A DNA stretch of 64,000 nt from CAMLFJ01 sp040902305 (GTDB lineage Bacteria > Methylomirabilota > Methylomirabilia > Rokubacteriales > CSP1-6). Shown one piece after another: positions 25,148 through 34,931 of this stretch (its first letter is position 1; every line of letters begins with the position of its first letter). Position numbers and translations under genes: made by a program. The stretch spans positions 1-64,000 of the forward strand of contig JBBDXN010000139.1 in NCBI GenBank assembly GCA_040902305.1, given 5' to 3'. Under the pieces are notes generated by a model, which saw nothing but the letters and a program-made list of their open reading frames with translations, had not been told where the DNA came from and ran no database searches.

Positions 25148-27207
25148 CACCGCGGGAAGGCGTCCTTCACGCCGCCGTCCACCGTGATCGTGCAGCCGGT
25201 GGTCTTGGCCGAGCGGTCGGAGGCCAGGAAGAGCACCGCCTCCGCGACGTCTTCCGGCAGGATGGGCCGGGCCAGGATATTGCGCTTGCGGTAGAAGTCT
25301 TCCAGATCGTCCACCGAGATGCCCTGGGCCCGAGCGCGCTCGCGGCGAACGTCCTCCGACCAGAGCTTGGAGTCGCGGAAGACCGCGTCGGGGTTCACGA
25401 TGTTCGAGCGGATGCCGTGGGGGCCACCCTCGAGCGCGAGCACCTTGGCGAGCTGGGCCTCGGCGGCCTTGGAGGCCGAGTACGCCCCGAAGTCCTTGCC
25501 GGGCGACATCACGTTCTTGGTGGCCACGAAGACGAAGGCCCCGCCCAGGCCCTGCGCCTTCAGCACGCGCAGGCCTTCCCGGGCCACCAGGAAGTGTCCC
25601 GTGGAGTTCACCGCGAACGACCGCTCCCAGTCGCCGAGCTCCATGCGATCGACCGGCGCGGAGTGCGCGGTGCCCGCGTTGGAGACGACGATGTCCACGC
25701 CGCCATAAGCCAGCACCGCCGCCTCGAAGGCCGCGCGCACCGAGGCTTCGCTGGTCACGTCCATGCCGAGCCCCACCGCCCGCCCCGAGCCCTGGCCCCC
25801 CGCGATCTCCTCGGCCGCCTTTCGCGCTCCGGCCGCGTCGAGATCCGCCACCACCACGTGGGCGCCCTCGGCGGCCAACCGCTGCGCGACCGCGCGCCCG
25901 ATGCCGCTGGCCCCGCCGGTGACGAGCGCGATGCGCCGGGCCAGCTCCTTCTCGGGCGGCGCCAGCGAGAGCTTGTAGAGCTCGAGCGGCCAGTACTCGA
26001 CGTCGAAGGCCTCCCGGGCGGAGAGCGAGACGTAGCCGCCGAAGGAGGTGGCCGCGCCCAGGACCGAGATCGTGTGGTGATAGATGTCGTCCACGATGCC
26101 GGCGGTGCGCCGGTCTTTCCCGGTCGCGAAGAGGCCGAGGCCGCCCACCACGATGACCCGGGGGAACGGGTCCGTCAGCCGGGCGCCGGCCGTGTTGTGG
26201 GCCTCGAAGTAGGCGGTGTAGTCGGTGACGAACCGCTCCACCGCCGCGCTGACGCCGGCGCGGACGGACTCCGGGTCCGCGGGGTCGGCGACCGGCGCGA
26301 AGCACGGTAGCCGCTTGGTGAAGATGGTGTGGTCCGGCGTGGCGGGCCCGATCCGGCAGAGCGCCTCCGCCTCCCGCGAGCCTGCGAACTCCAGCACGTC
26401 CGGCGCGTCGTCGAAGCAGACGATCTGGCGGCGGTCGCGACCGACCAGCCCGCGCAGGTGGGGCCCCACCGCGAGGGCCACGCGCCGCCGCTCCTCGGCG
26501 GGCGGGCTCGCGATCGCCACGCCGCCGAAGCGCGCGCGCCCCCGGGCGCGATGGGCGATGGCCTCCTCCGCGCGGCTGATCAGCTCGACGGTGGCGAGAT
26601 AGGCCTCCTTGACGGTGGCCCCCCAGCAGATCGTGCCGTGCTTCTCGAGCAGGAGCGCGCGCGCCGTCGGATGCGCCTGGAAGGTCTGCGCGACCTCGCG
26701 GGAGATCAGGAAGCCCGGGCGCCGGTACGAGAGCGGGATGACCGCGTCACCGTAGACCTCGCGCAGCACGTCGCGGCTCCGGTCGTTGTTGGTGAGCGAC
26801 ACCACCGCGTCGGCGTGGGTGTGGATCACCGCCGCCGCGGGCAGGAAGCCGTGGAGCAGCGTCTCGATGGACGGCCGCGGGCTCGCCGGCTCCTGCAGGG
26901 CGTGAGCCAGGTAGTCCACCATCTCCTGGTCGCGCATGTCCGGCCGCTCGAGCAGCGCCAGCACGTCGTCCATGCGCACGCCGGGGAAATCCTTCTTCTG
27001 GATGCTCTTGAGATCCGACCCGCTGCCCTTCACGCGCAGCACGCGCGTGGGCCGGTCGCGGTGATCGCGCTCGTCCCGCTTCACCGAGGTGTTGCCACCG
27101 CCCCACACCACCAGCGTGGTCTCGGCGCCGATCAGGCGAGAGGCGTAGACGAGGAGATCGAGATCGTCCTTGCCCTGCGCGTCGGCGTCGCTCCAGCGGG
27201 AGTTCAT
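25147..27207 (-). CDS. Bifunctional class II aldolase / short-chain dehydrogenase (RhaD/alcohol dehydrogenase fusion)
   Basis: 686 aa from ATG 27207 with a GAGGG site upstream. The N-terminal two thirds (about 1-400) is a class II aldolase/adducin domain with zinc motifs HTHAD and EKHGTICWG. The C-terminal third is a complete SDR: ALVTGGASGIGRAVA, VSNAGTAHSA in place of NNAG, and the catalytic YSASK. Homologues are annotated as rhamnulose-1-phosphate aldolase/alcohol dehydrogenase fusions, joining retro-aldol cleavage to oxidation of the aldehyde or a sugar. The fusion is intact, with no frameshift. The exact sugar is not fixed. Confidence 0.9.
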   Translation of the reverse strand: MNSRWSDADAQGKDDLDLLVYASRLIGAETTLVVWGGGNTSVKRDERDHRDRPTRVLRVKGSGSDLKSIQKKDFPGVRMDDVLALLERPDMRDQEMVDYLAHALQEPASPRPSIETLLHGFLPAAAVIHTHADAVVSLTNNDRSRDVLREVYGDAVIPLSYRRPGFLISREVAQTFQAHPTARALLLEKHGTICWGATVKEAYLATVELISRAEEAIAHRARGRARFGGVAIASPPAEERRRVALAVGPHLRGLVGRDRRQIVCFDDAPDVLEFAGSREAEALCRIGPATPDHTIFTKRLPCFAPVADPADPESVRAGVSAAVERFVTDYTAYFEAHNTAGARLTDPFPRVIVVGGLGLFATGKDRRTAGIVDDIYHHTISVLGAATSFGGYVSLSAREAFDVEYWPLELYKLSLAPPEKELARRIALVTGGASGIGRAVAQRLAAEGAHVVVADLDAAGARKAAEEIAGGQGSGRAVGLGMDVTSEASVRAAFEAAVLAYGGVDIVVSNAGTAHSAPVDRMELGDWERSFAVNSTGHFLVAREGLRVLKAQGLGGAFVFVATKNVMSPGKDFGAYSASKAAEAQLAKVLALEGGPHGIRSNIVNPDAVFRDSKLWSEDVRRERARAQGISVDDLEDFYRKRNILARPILPEDVAEAVLFLASDRSAKTTGCTITVDGGVKDAFPR

Positions 27208-27269
27208 CGCGCCCTCACCATACCCGAATCCGTCAGACCGGTAAAGGTTGGGCGAGGCGCGCGGGCACG

Positions 27270-27298
27270 TTGACACGTCGGACGCCGGCTCCTAATCT
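27270..27298 (+). promoter_or_regulatory. Candidate promoter for the formylglycine-enzyme-like gene
   Basis: TTGACA (27270-27275), 17-nt spacer, TAATCT (27293-27298). The -10 ends 7 nt before the GTG 27306 start, so the mRNA would be leaderless; no ribosome site precedes that GTG, which agrees. It lies in the divergent gap with the aldolase/SDR gene. Confidence 0.4.
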
Positions 27299-27305
27299 TG
27301 GGCGC

Positions 27306-28157
27306 GTGATCGCGTGGACGCGGCGGGGCCTGGCGCTGGGCGCGGCGCTGGCTCTCACCTGCCTCGGCGGCCCCGCCCCGGCTCCCGGGCCGCGCGCCGT
27401 CTGGGCCGACGGCATCATGCTGATCCAGGCGGGCGCGTTCTGGATGGGCCGCGACGACGGTGCGCCCGACGAGAGCCCCATGCATCGCGTCTACGTCCGC
27501 GACTTCTGGCTGGATCGCCACAAGGTCACCAATCGGGAGGTCGCCCGGTTCCTGGAGGCGCACGGGCTCCGGAGCGCCGAGGGCATGGACTACTACGACG
27601 CCGACGACCCCGACGCGCGCATTCATCGGCGCGACGGCCGCTTCACCGCCGATCCGGGGCTCGAGGATCACCCGGCGGTGGAGGTCTCCTGGTACGGCGC
27701 CCGCGACTACTGCCGCTGGCGGGGCCAGCGCCTGCCCACCGAGGCCGAGTGGGAGAAGGCCGCCCGAGGGCTCGACAAGCGCCGCTATCCCTGGGGCGAC
27801 GCGCCGCCCGGTCCCGAGCACGCGGTCTTCGCGCGACCGTACAATGCCACCGAGCGCGGTGACCGGCGTCCGGCCGGCGCCGGCCCGACCGGGGTGCAGG
27901 ATCTGCTCGGCAACCTGCGCGAGTGGACCGCCTCGGAGTACCGGCCCTACCCCTACCGTCCCGACGACGGACGTGAGATGCCGGCGCCCCGCGCCGCGCG
28001 CGTGGTGCGGGGCGCCAGCCACGACGATCCCCCGGCGACGTTGCGGGTGACGACCCGGCGCTTCTACTCGTATGATGGAGCCCACCGCGGGCTGGCTCGC
28101 GGGCATCACCACGTCGGGTTCCGCTGCGCGAGCTCGGAGGACCGGGGAGGATATTGA
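27306..28157 (+). CDS. SUMF1/EgtB/PvdO-like formylglycine-generating-enzyme family protein, exported
   Basis: 283 aa from GTG 27306 (a TTG start 36 nt upstream is possible but lies on the -35 box). A signal peptide or membrane anchor precedes ADGIMLIQAGAFWMG. Family motifs are FWLDRHKVTNREVARF, the core VSWYGARDYCRWRGQRLPTEAEWEKAARG in split form around residues 138-166, YPWGD and GNLREWTASEY, ending HVGFRC. Members convert Cys to formylglycine in sulphatases or carry out other oxygen-dependent protein or thiol reactions; many are of unknown role. No sulphatase is adjacent. It is followed 4 nt later by the acyl-CoA synthetase gene. Confidence 0.85.
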   Translation: MIAWTRRGLALGAALALTCLGGPAPAPGPRAVWADGIMLIQAGAFWMGRDDGAPDESPMHRVYVRDFWLDRHKVTNREVARFLEAHGLRSAEGMDYYDADDPDARIHRRDGRFTADPGLEDHPAVEVSWYGARDYCRWRGQRLPTEAEWEKAARGLDKRRYPWGDAPPGPEHAVFARPYNATERGDRRPAGAGPTGVQDLLGNLREWTASEYRPYPYRPDDGREMPAPRAARVVRGASHDDPPATLRVTTRRFYSYDGAHRGLARGHHHVGFRCASSEDRGGY

Positions 28158-28161
28158 CGCG

Positions 28162-29793
28162 ATGAAAGGCCTGATGATGGACTACCCGCTCACGCTCACC
28201 CAGTTCTTCGAGCGCACGCGCCGGCTCTTCCACCGGAAGACCATGGCGACGCGGGTGCCCAAGGTGGGGCTCGTGCGCTACACCTACGGCGACTACGCGG
28301 ACCGCGTCTGCCGCCTGGCCGGGGCGCTGCGCGGCCTCGGGCTGCAGAAGGGCGCGCGGGTCGGCACGTTCGCGTGGAACTCGCACCGGCACATGGAGGT
28401 GTACTTCGCGGCGCCGCTGATGGGCCTGGTGCTCCACACCGTCAACATCCGGCTCTCCGCCCAGGACATCACCTACATCGTCAACCACGCGGGTGACGAG
28501 GTGTTGATCGTCGACGCGAGCCTGTGGCACATCCTTGAGCCGATCAGAAGCCACCTCACCACCGTCAAGCACATCATCATCATGAAGGACACGCCGGGAG
28601 CCACGCTGCCGCCGGGCGCGGTCGACTACGAGCAGCTCGTGCTGGGGACGCCGCCGGTCACCGAGTGGCCGCGCCTCGAGGAGACGGACGCGGCCGGCAT
28701 CTGCTATACCTCCGGCACCACCGGACATCCGAAGGGTGTGGTCTACACTCACCGCGCGATCTACCTGCACTGCTTCGCCTCGTCCACGGTGGACGTGCTC
28801 GGCATCTGCGAGCGCGACGTCATCCTGCACATCGTGCCCATGTTCCACGCCAACGCCTGGTGCGTGCCGTTCGCGGGCGTCATGAACGGGGCCACCCAGA
28901 TCTTCGGCGGCCCCAACCCGCAGCCGCGCGACATCATCGAGATCGTCCACCAGGAGAAGGTCACCCTGGTGGGCGCGGTGCCCACGGTGTGGATCGCCAT
29001 CCAGGCCATCCTCGAGAAGGAGCCGCAGTGGGACATCTCCTCGATCCGCTGCATTCCGATCGGCGGCTCGGCGGCCCCGCGGAGCCTCATCGAGCTGTTC
29101 GACAAGAAGTACGGCGCGTACATGCTCCACGCCTGGGGCATGACCGAGATGACGCCGCTCGGCAGCGTGTGCCGGCCGCGCTCCCACATGGACGCGCTCA
29201 CCGAGGACGAGCGCTACGCGGTGCGAGCCAAGCAGGGCGCGCCGGTGGCCGGCGTGGACATGAGGATCGTGGACGACCGCGGCACCGTGCTGCCGTGGGA
29301 CGGGCGGAGCGCGGGCGAGATCCAGGTGCGCGGGCCATGGGTGACCAGCGGCTACTACAACAACCCGGACGGGGCCGCCCAGTTCACCGAGGACGGGTGG
29401 TTCCGCACCGGCGACGTGGCCTCGCTCGACCCCGACGGCTACATCCAGATCACCGACCGCACCAAGGACCTCATCAAGTCGGGCGGCGAGTGGATCTCGA
29501 GCGTGGACATGGAGACCACCATCATGGGTCATCCCAAGGTGCTGGAGGCCGCGGTCATCGCGGTGCCCCACGAGCGCTGGGTGGAGCGGCCACTCGCCTG
29601 CATCGTGCCCAAACCGGAGTTCAAGGACTCGCTCGGCGCCGAGGAGCTCTACGAGTACCTGAAGCCCCGCGTGGCCAAGTGGTGGCTCCCCGACGAGATC
29701 GTGTTCATCGACGCGGTCCCCAAGACCAGCGTGGGCAAGTTCGACAAGAAAGTCCTCCGCGAGCGCTTCAAGACCTGGCAGCCGAAAACCTAG
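28162..29793 (+). CDS. Long-chain acyl-CoA synthetase-like AMP-dependent ligase
   Basis: 543 aa from ATG 28162 with GGGGAGG about 12 nt upstream. ANL superfamily motifs: A3 P-loop YTSGTTGHPKG (182-192), A5 GMTEMTPLG, A7 FRTGDVASLDPDGY, A8 TDRTKDLIKSGGEWIS and the C-terminal catalytic Lys in KTSVGKFDKK. It activates a carboxylate as acyl-AMP and then forms the CoA thioester. The pattern resembles medium/long-chain fatty-acyl ligases (FadD-like, AlkK-like). The stop TAG is followed after 3 nt by the long palindromic element at 29797. Confidence 0.92.
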   Translation: MKGLMMDYPLTLTQFFERTRRLFHRKTMATRVPKVGLVRYTYGDYADRVCRLAGALRGLGLQKGARVGTFAWNSHRHMEVYFAAPLMGLVLHTVNIRLSAQDITYIVNHAGDEVLIVDASLWHILEPIRSHLTTVKHIIIMKDTPGATLPPGAVDYEQLVLGTPPVTEWPRLEETDAAGICYTSGTTGHPKGVVYTHRAIYLHCFASSTVDVLGICERDVILHIVPMFHANAWCVPFAGVMNGATQIFGGPNPQPRDIIEIVHQEKVTLVGAVPTVWIAIQAILEKEPQWDISSIRCIPIGGSAAPRSLIELFDKKYGAYMLHAWGMTEMTPLGSVCRPRSHMDALTEDERYAVRAKQGAPVAGVDMRIVDDRGTVLPWDGRSAGEIQVRGPWVTSGYYNNPDGAAQFTEDGWFRTGDVASLDPDGYIQITDRTKDLIKSGGEWISSVDMETTIMGHPKVLEAAVIAVPHERWVERPLACIVPKPEFKDSLGAEELYEYLKPRVAKWWLPDEIVFIDAVPKTSVGKFDKKVLRERFKTWQPKT

Positions 29794-29796
29794 CCC

Positions 29797-30047
29797 GGGG
29801 GGCAGGTCTTGCATACGCCAGTCTTCCGAGCGCGAGGCGGGGCGGGTCCTGTCACCGGGGTGGCCCCTGCCGGCTCGGCCTTCGCCACCCGCTCGCCGGA
29901 ATCGCCGCTCTTCGAGCGGCGCACCGGACTCGGGGGGCCCGCTCCGGCCGCCCGGCAGGGGCCACCCCGGTGCCACCCGCCCGTCTCCCGGTGCCGAGCC
30001 CGACTCAGAGTCGCACTACGAAATGTCGTAATGCAAGACCTGACCCC
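29797..30047. repeat. Palindromic element family A, copy 3 (long, nested hairpins)
   Basis: A 251-nt element between two convergent genes, starting 3 nt after one TAG stop and ending 4 nt before the other. The right arm (30021-30047) is identical to that of copy 2; the left arm (29797 to about 29823) is degenerate. Inside are a perfect 21-bp inverted repeat (29853-29873 with 29952-29972), an 8-bp hairpin (29903-29910 with 29914-29921, loop TTC) and CGACTCAGAGTCG at 30001-30013. It looks like a larger member or composite of the same family. No open frame of note is inside. Confidence 0.85.
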
Positions 30048-30051
30048 AGGC

Positions 30052-31143
30052 CTAGCAGCGCTTGGTGAGGGCTGGCCAGTCGGCTTGGGGGAGTAGGGGC
30101 TCCGCGGGGCCCTGCCAGGTGGCGGACATGGCCCGGAGACGGGCGATGCGCTCGGCGGGCATCGGATGTGACGACAGGTAGGTGAGGACTTCTGGCTGGG
30201 CGCCCGCTTCTTTCTGGATATTCTCGAAGAAGGCGATCATGCTCCCGGGGTCCAGCCGCGCGGCCATCATCATCCTCAAGCCCTCGCGGTCGGCTTCCTC
30301 CTCCGCGCGCCGGGAGTAGCGCAGGTCGCCCAGTGCGCGGGCCGTCTGCAGGCCGTACGCGAGCGGGCCCGTCATGTCCCCGGTGAGGGCCATGAGCAGC
30401 AGCCCGGTGCCCACGTCCTGGATGACCGCGCGCGTGGTGTGGCGCCGCAGGATGTGCTGCAGCTCGTGGGCCATGACGCCGGCCAGCTCCTCCGGGGTGC
30501 CGCTGCGCTCGAGCAGGCCGCGAAAGATCACCACGTGGCCTCCGGGCGCGGCCAGCGCGTTCACGACCGGGCGGTTCACCACGTAGACGCGCATGGTATA
30601 GGGCGACGGCGGGCCCGCCGCGGTGAGGCGGCGCACGACCCCGTCCACGGCCGCGCCCAGCTCCGCGTCGCCGCAGCGCCGCTCCGGCGGCGCCAGGAAG
30701 GCCATCGCCGATCGCCCCACGCTCTCCTCCCAGGCCACCGGCACGTACGGCGTGGCGAGGACGGCGAGCGCGGGGATGCCCCAGAAGTAGATCGCGACGG
30801 TGGCGGCCAGCACGCCCCCGGCCGCCACGATGGTCCACTTGATCCGCGCGGAGCGTCGCCGCGGATCGTGGAAGCGCGGGCCGATGTGGGGCGCGGCCTC
30901 GTGCAGGCTCTGGAGGAAGGCGGCGTCCGGGATCAACAGCGTCTCGGGCAGCTCCCCGCCCCGCTCGAGCCGCACCTCCTCGCCGGCGTACGAGCCCTGG
31001 GTCTGGCGCAGCTCCTGATAGGGCCAGAACCGCGTCCCGCCGGCCGCGGTGATCTCGAGGCCCTCGCGCATGAGGCGGATGGTGGCCGGATGCCGCGCCG
31101 CGGTGCGCCCGTCGAGATACGTGCCCGCCCAGTCGCTGCGCAT
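30052..31143 (-). CDS. M48 family metallopeptidase, membrane anchored
   Basis: 363 aa. A cytoplasmic N-terminal domain of about 100 residues is followed by a transmembrane helix at about 103-122 and a hydrophobic stretch near 123-131. The peptidase domain has the zinc motif HELQH (226-230; the HExxH motif) and a third ligand in the helix EEEADREG (about 281-288). The C-terminal SSHPMPAERIARLR is typical of M48 proteases (HtpX/BepA/LoiP relatives). It is probably involved in envelope protein quality control. It is next to a YjgN-like gene, a pairing also known in proteobacteria. Confidence 0.9.
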   Translation of the reverse strand: MRSDWAGTYLDGRTAARHPATIRLMREGLEITAAGGTRFWPYQELRQTQGSYAGEEVRLERGGELPETLLIPDAAFLQSLHEAAPHIGPRFHDPRRRSARIKWTIVAAGGVLAATVAIYFWGIPALAVLATPYVPVAWEESVGRSAMAFLAPPERRCGDAELGAAVDGVVRRLTAAGPPSPYTMRVYVVNRPVVNALAAPGGHVVIFRGLLERSGTPEELAGVMAHELQHILRRHTTRAVIQDVGTGLLLMALTGDMTGPLAYGLQTARALGDLRYSRRAEEEADREGLRMMMAARLDPGSMIAFFENIQKEAGAQPEVLTYLSSHPMPAERIARLRAMSATWQGPAEPLLPQADWPALTKRC

Positions 31144-31165
31144 CAGGACGGAGCCGGCACGCCGG

Positions 31166-32311
31166 TCAGGCGAGATCGAAGCCGGAGTCGAAGAAGCCGG
31201 AGAGCCCTTCGCCCATGGCCGAGACGCGCTGCGCGTCCTGCTGGATGCGGGCGAGGTCGAGCGGGCCCGGCAGCGCCAGGTTGCCGAAGGCGAAGTGGAT
31301 GCTCCGCACGCGCACCCACGGCCACGCGAGCCCCAGCGTGAGCACGAGCAGGAGCGCGTTCACCGCCCAGAGGCCGAGCAGCGGGCCGCCCGACACGCTG
31401 CAGGCGAAGCGGGCGGGGCCGAAGGAAGTGTGATCCCAGAAGTAGCGGCGCTTGCGCGCGACGTACCACACCCAGCCCAGGCCGAGCGTCGGCAGCGTGA
31501 GCAGGATCGCCAGCACGTAGGGCCAGAAGAGATCCCGCCCGTGGCCGTCGAAGGAGAACCGCTCGCTCCCGAAATAGGAGTGCGAGACCATGAACGTCTG
31601 CCGCGCCACGAGGAAGTAGGGGTAGTAGAGCCCGAACGTCACGCCGGTCAGGAACGTGCCCAGGATGAAGATCTTCATCATGTCCCACACGCGGCCCCGG
31701 AACGAGAAGCGGATGCCGCGCCACGAGGTCCGGGCGAGCCGGTAGCGCCGGGCCCCCACCATCGCGATCGGGAAGAACACGAAGAGCAGGATGGCCGAGA
31801 TCAGCCCGGCCCCGACCTTGAGGAGCACCCCCACGTCCAGCACGTCGCGGATGACGTTCAGCACGAAGATCGGCACGCCGAAGACGAGCACCGCCTTGAG
31901 CGTGCCCAGGAGCAGCTCCCGGCCCGTGCCGTGATAGGCGAAGCGATCGCCTTCGATCTGGGTCTGTCCGAAGAGGTACTGGCGCAGGCGCGTCTTCGCC
32001 CAGAAGTAGTAGATGCCGAGGGTGACCAGCGTCAGCAGGGTGTTGACGACGTGGATACCGAAGAGCGTGCCGCCGTTGCCGTGGAAGCTGGGCCGCCGCA
32101 GGGGGCCGGCGCCGGGACCGTTCGGCGAGGGCCCGGGCGGGGGCGCCAGACGGTAGTCCGGCGGGGTCGGCGGTGGCGGGGAAGCCGGTGGAGGCGGACT
32201 GGTCGGCGGTGCGGGGGCCGGAGGCGCTACCGGCCGCGGAGGTGCGGCACCGGGGGGAGCAGGCTTGTGGAAGAACGACGGCCGTCCCGGCGACTTTTGG
32301 CCATCCACCAT
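31166..32311 (-). CDS. YjgN/DUF898-like polytopic membrane protein with proline-rich N-terminus
   Basis: 381 aa. Residues about 17-70 are a Pro/Ala-rich, low-complexity cytoplasmic segment; the rest has repeats of a DUF898 unit, each with an aromatic-rich turn (YYFWAKTRLRQYLFG, YYPYFLVARQTFM, RKRRYFWDHTSFG) and two hydrophobic helices, giving six to seven membrane spans. The function of YjgN proteins is unknown. The gene precedes the M48 peptidase gene by 22 nt on the same strand, so the two probably form a functional pair at the inner membrane. The start ATG 32311 has no strong ribosome site. Confidence 0.82.
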   Translation of the reverse strand: MVDGQKSPGRPSFFHKPAPPGAAPPRPVAPPAPAPPTSPPPPASPPPPTPPDYRLAPPPGPSPNGPGAGPLRRPSFHGNGGTLFGIHVVNTLLTLVTLGIYYFWAKTRLRQYLFGQTQIEGDRFAYHGTGRELLLGTLKAVLVFGVPIFVLNVIRDVLDVGVLLKVGAGLISAILLFVFFPIAMVGARRYRLARTSWRGIRFSFRGRVWDMMKIFILGTFLTGVTFGLYYPYFLVARQTFMVSHSYFGSERFSFDGHGRDLFWPYVLAILLTLPTLGLGWVWYVARKRRYFWDHTSFGPARFACSVSGGPLLGLWAVNALLLVLTLGLAWPWVRVRSIHFAFGNLALPGPLDLARIQQDAQRVSAMGEGLSGFFDSGFDLA

Positions 32312-32359
32312 ACGCCACGACTATGGGCGGAACCGGCGCGGCGAGTCAACTTTTCGGCG

Positions 32360-33505
32360 TCAGGCACCCCCGCCGTCCACGGCCGCGAAGCGCTCCAGGT
32401 GATGCTCGGCGTCGCCGAAGAGCTGGCCGATCATGGTCAGCCGCCGGAAGGTGTGGCTGATCTTGAGCTCCTCGGTCATGCCCATGCCGCCGTGGAGCTG
32501 GACCGCCTCCTGGCTCACGTGCCGGCAGGCGTCCGCCACCTTGATCTTGGCCGCGGAGACCGCGCGGGCGCGCTCGGCCGGCGGGGCGCTGTCCACCTTG
32601 ACGCACGCCAGACACGCCATGGAGCGCGCCTGCTCGTAGCTGATCACCATGTCCACCATGCGGTGCTGCAGGGCCTGGAAGCTGCCGATCGGCACCCCGA
32701 ACTGCCGCCGCGTCTTGAGGTACTCGAGCGTGGCCTCGTTGGCGTAGCGGATGGCCCCCACCGCCTCCGCGCAGAGCAGCGCGGTGGCGTAGTCGGCCGC
32801 GTCCTCGATCAGCGGCAGCGCGCGGCCCTCCTCACCCAGGAGGGCGTCGGCGGGCACCGCCACGTCGGTGAGCCACACGTCGGCGGCCCGCAGCTCGTCG
32901 ATGGTCCGGTACTCCTTGAGCGTCACGCCCTTCGCCGCGCGGTCCACCAGGAACAGGCTGATCCCGGCCGCATCGGTGTCGCCGCCTGAGGTGCGCACCG
33001 AGACGATCAGGGTGTCCGCCGAGCCGCCGTGCAGCACCGCGCGCTTCTCGCCTTCCAGCGTGAACCCGGAGGCGGCTCGCTGGGCCCGCGCGGTCACGTG
33101 GCGCAGGTCGTAGCGGGAGCCGCGCTCGGTATGAGCGAAGGCAAGCCGCTGCTTGCCCTGGATCAGCCCGGGCAGGATCCGCTCCTGCTGCGCCTCCGAC
33201 CCCCCGCGCGCGACGAGCCGCCCGCCTAACCCCACGTTCACCCAGTAGGGCTCGACCACCAGGCCCTCGCCCAGCGCCTCCATCACCAGCATGACGTCGA
33301 CCGCGGTCCCACCGAAGCCGCCATGCTCCTCCGCGAAGGGCACGCCCAGCAGCCCCATCTCGGCGAACGCCCCCCACACCGTCTCGCTCCACCCGGTCGG
33401 CGAGTCCACGATCTTGGCCCGCGCATCGATCGAATACTCATTGGCCAAATACCGCTTGAGGGAATCAGCAAGAAGCTGCTGCTCCTCAGTCAAATCAAAG
33501 TTCAT
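32360..33505 (-). CDS. Acyl-CoA dehydrogenase family protein (probable non-catalytic partner)
   Basis: 381 aa with the ACAD fold: N-terminal MNFDLTEEQQLLADSLKRY, FAHTERGSRYDLRHV instead of the usual Y-x-ET-EPxAGSD FAD loop, and C-terminal QEAVQLHGGMGMTEE. The position of the usual catalytic Glu near the C-terminus (YEG) has no equivalent here, nor is there one in the helix G segment (DYATALLCAEAVG). That suggests a FadE-type subunit that acts only together with a partner, as known for heteromeric ACADs of steroid degradation. Its neighbour at 33726-34907 is the likely partner. A 33-bp inverted repeat separates the two genes. Confidence 0.85.
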   Translation of the reverse strand: MNFDLTEEQQLLADSLKRYLANEYSIDARAKIVDSPTGWSETVWGAFAEMGLLGVPFAEEHGGFGGTAVDVMLVMEALGEGLVVEPYWVNVGLGGRLVARGGSEAQQERILPGLIQGKQRLAFAHTERGSRYDLRHVTARAQRAASGFTLEGEKRAVLHGGSADTLIVSVRTSGGDTDAAGISLFLVDRAAKGVTLKEYRTIDELRAADVWLTDVAVPADALLGEEGRALPLIEDAADYATALLCAEAVGAIRYANEATLEYLKTRRQFGVPIGSFQALQHRMVDMVISYEQARSMACLACVKVDSAPPAERARAVSAAKIKVADACRHVSQEAVQLHGGMGMTEELKISHTFRRLTMIGQLFGDAEHHLERFAAVDGGGA

Positions 33506-33545
33506 CCCAACGCTCCTTGGGTCTGTAGTTTTTCACACCGCAACG

Positions 33546-33706
33546 CCGGCGGGGCCGGGGGGTGGGCCTGGGGGGTCCGGGTGACCCGTTCCTGCCACGC
33601 AGAACGAAGCCGACAACCGCCCAGATTGGGAACTCCTGATCGGGTAGCCGAAGAAAAGCGCCTCGTGGTCAGAGGACCCCCCAGGCCCACCCCCCGGCCC
33701 CGCCGG
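33546..33706. repeat. Perfect 33-bp inverted repeat with 95-nt interior
   Basis: Left arm 33546-33578 and right arm 33674-33706 are exact reverse complements (arm begins CCGGCGGGGCCGGGGGGTGG and continues GCCTGGGGGGTCC). The 95-nt interior shows no open frame and lower GC than the arms. It fills most of the 220-nt gap between two acyl-CoA dehydrogenase genes on the same strand. It may be a MITE-like insertion or an RNA structure that sets the ratio of the two subunits. It differs in sequence from families A and B. Confidence 0.85.
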
Positions 33707-33725
33707 ACACCGCCGCGCGCCGCCA

Positions 33726-34907
<1,182 letters not shown>

Positions 34908-34931
34908 GGCGGGGCTCCTCAGCGAAAGATG

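Noticed and set aside
28072..28161. Upstream ATG for the acyl-CoA synthetase
   Set aside because: It would add 30 residues that overlap the preceding gene in another frame; ATG 28162 has a ribosome site and the normal family N-terminus.
31049..32989. 646-codon plus-strand frame
   Set aside because: Opposite to M48, YjgN-like and ACAD genes; no domain; low-complexity Arg/His/Glu composition.
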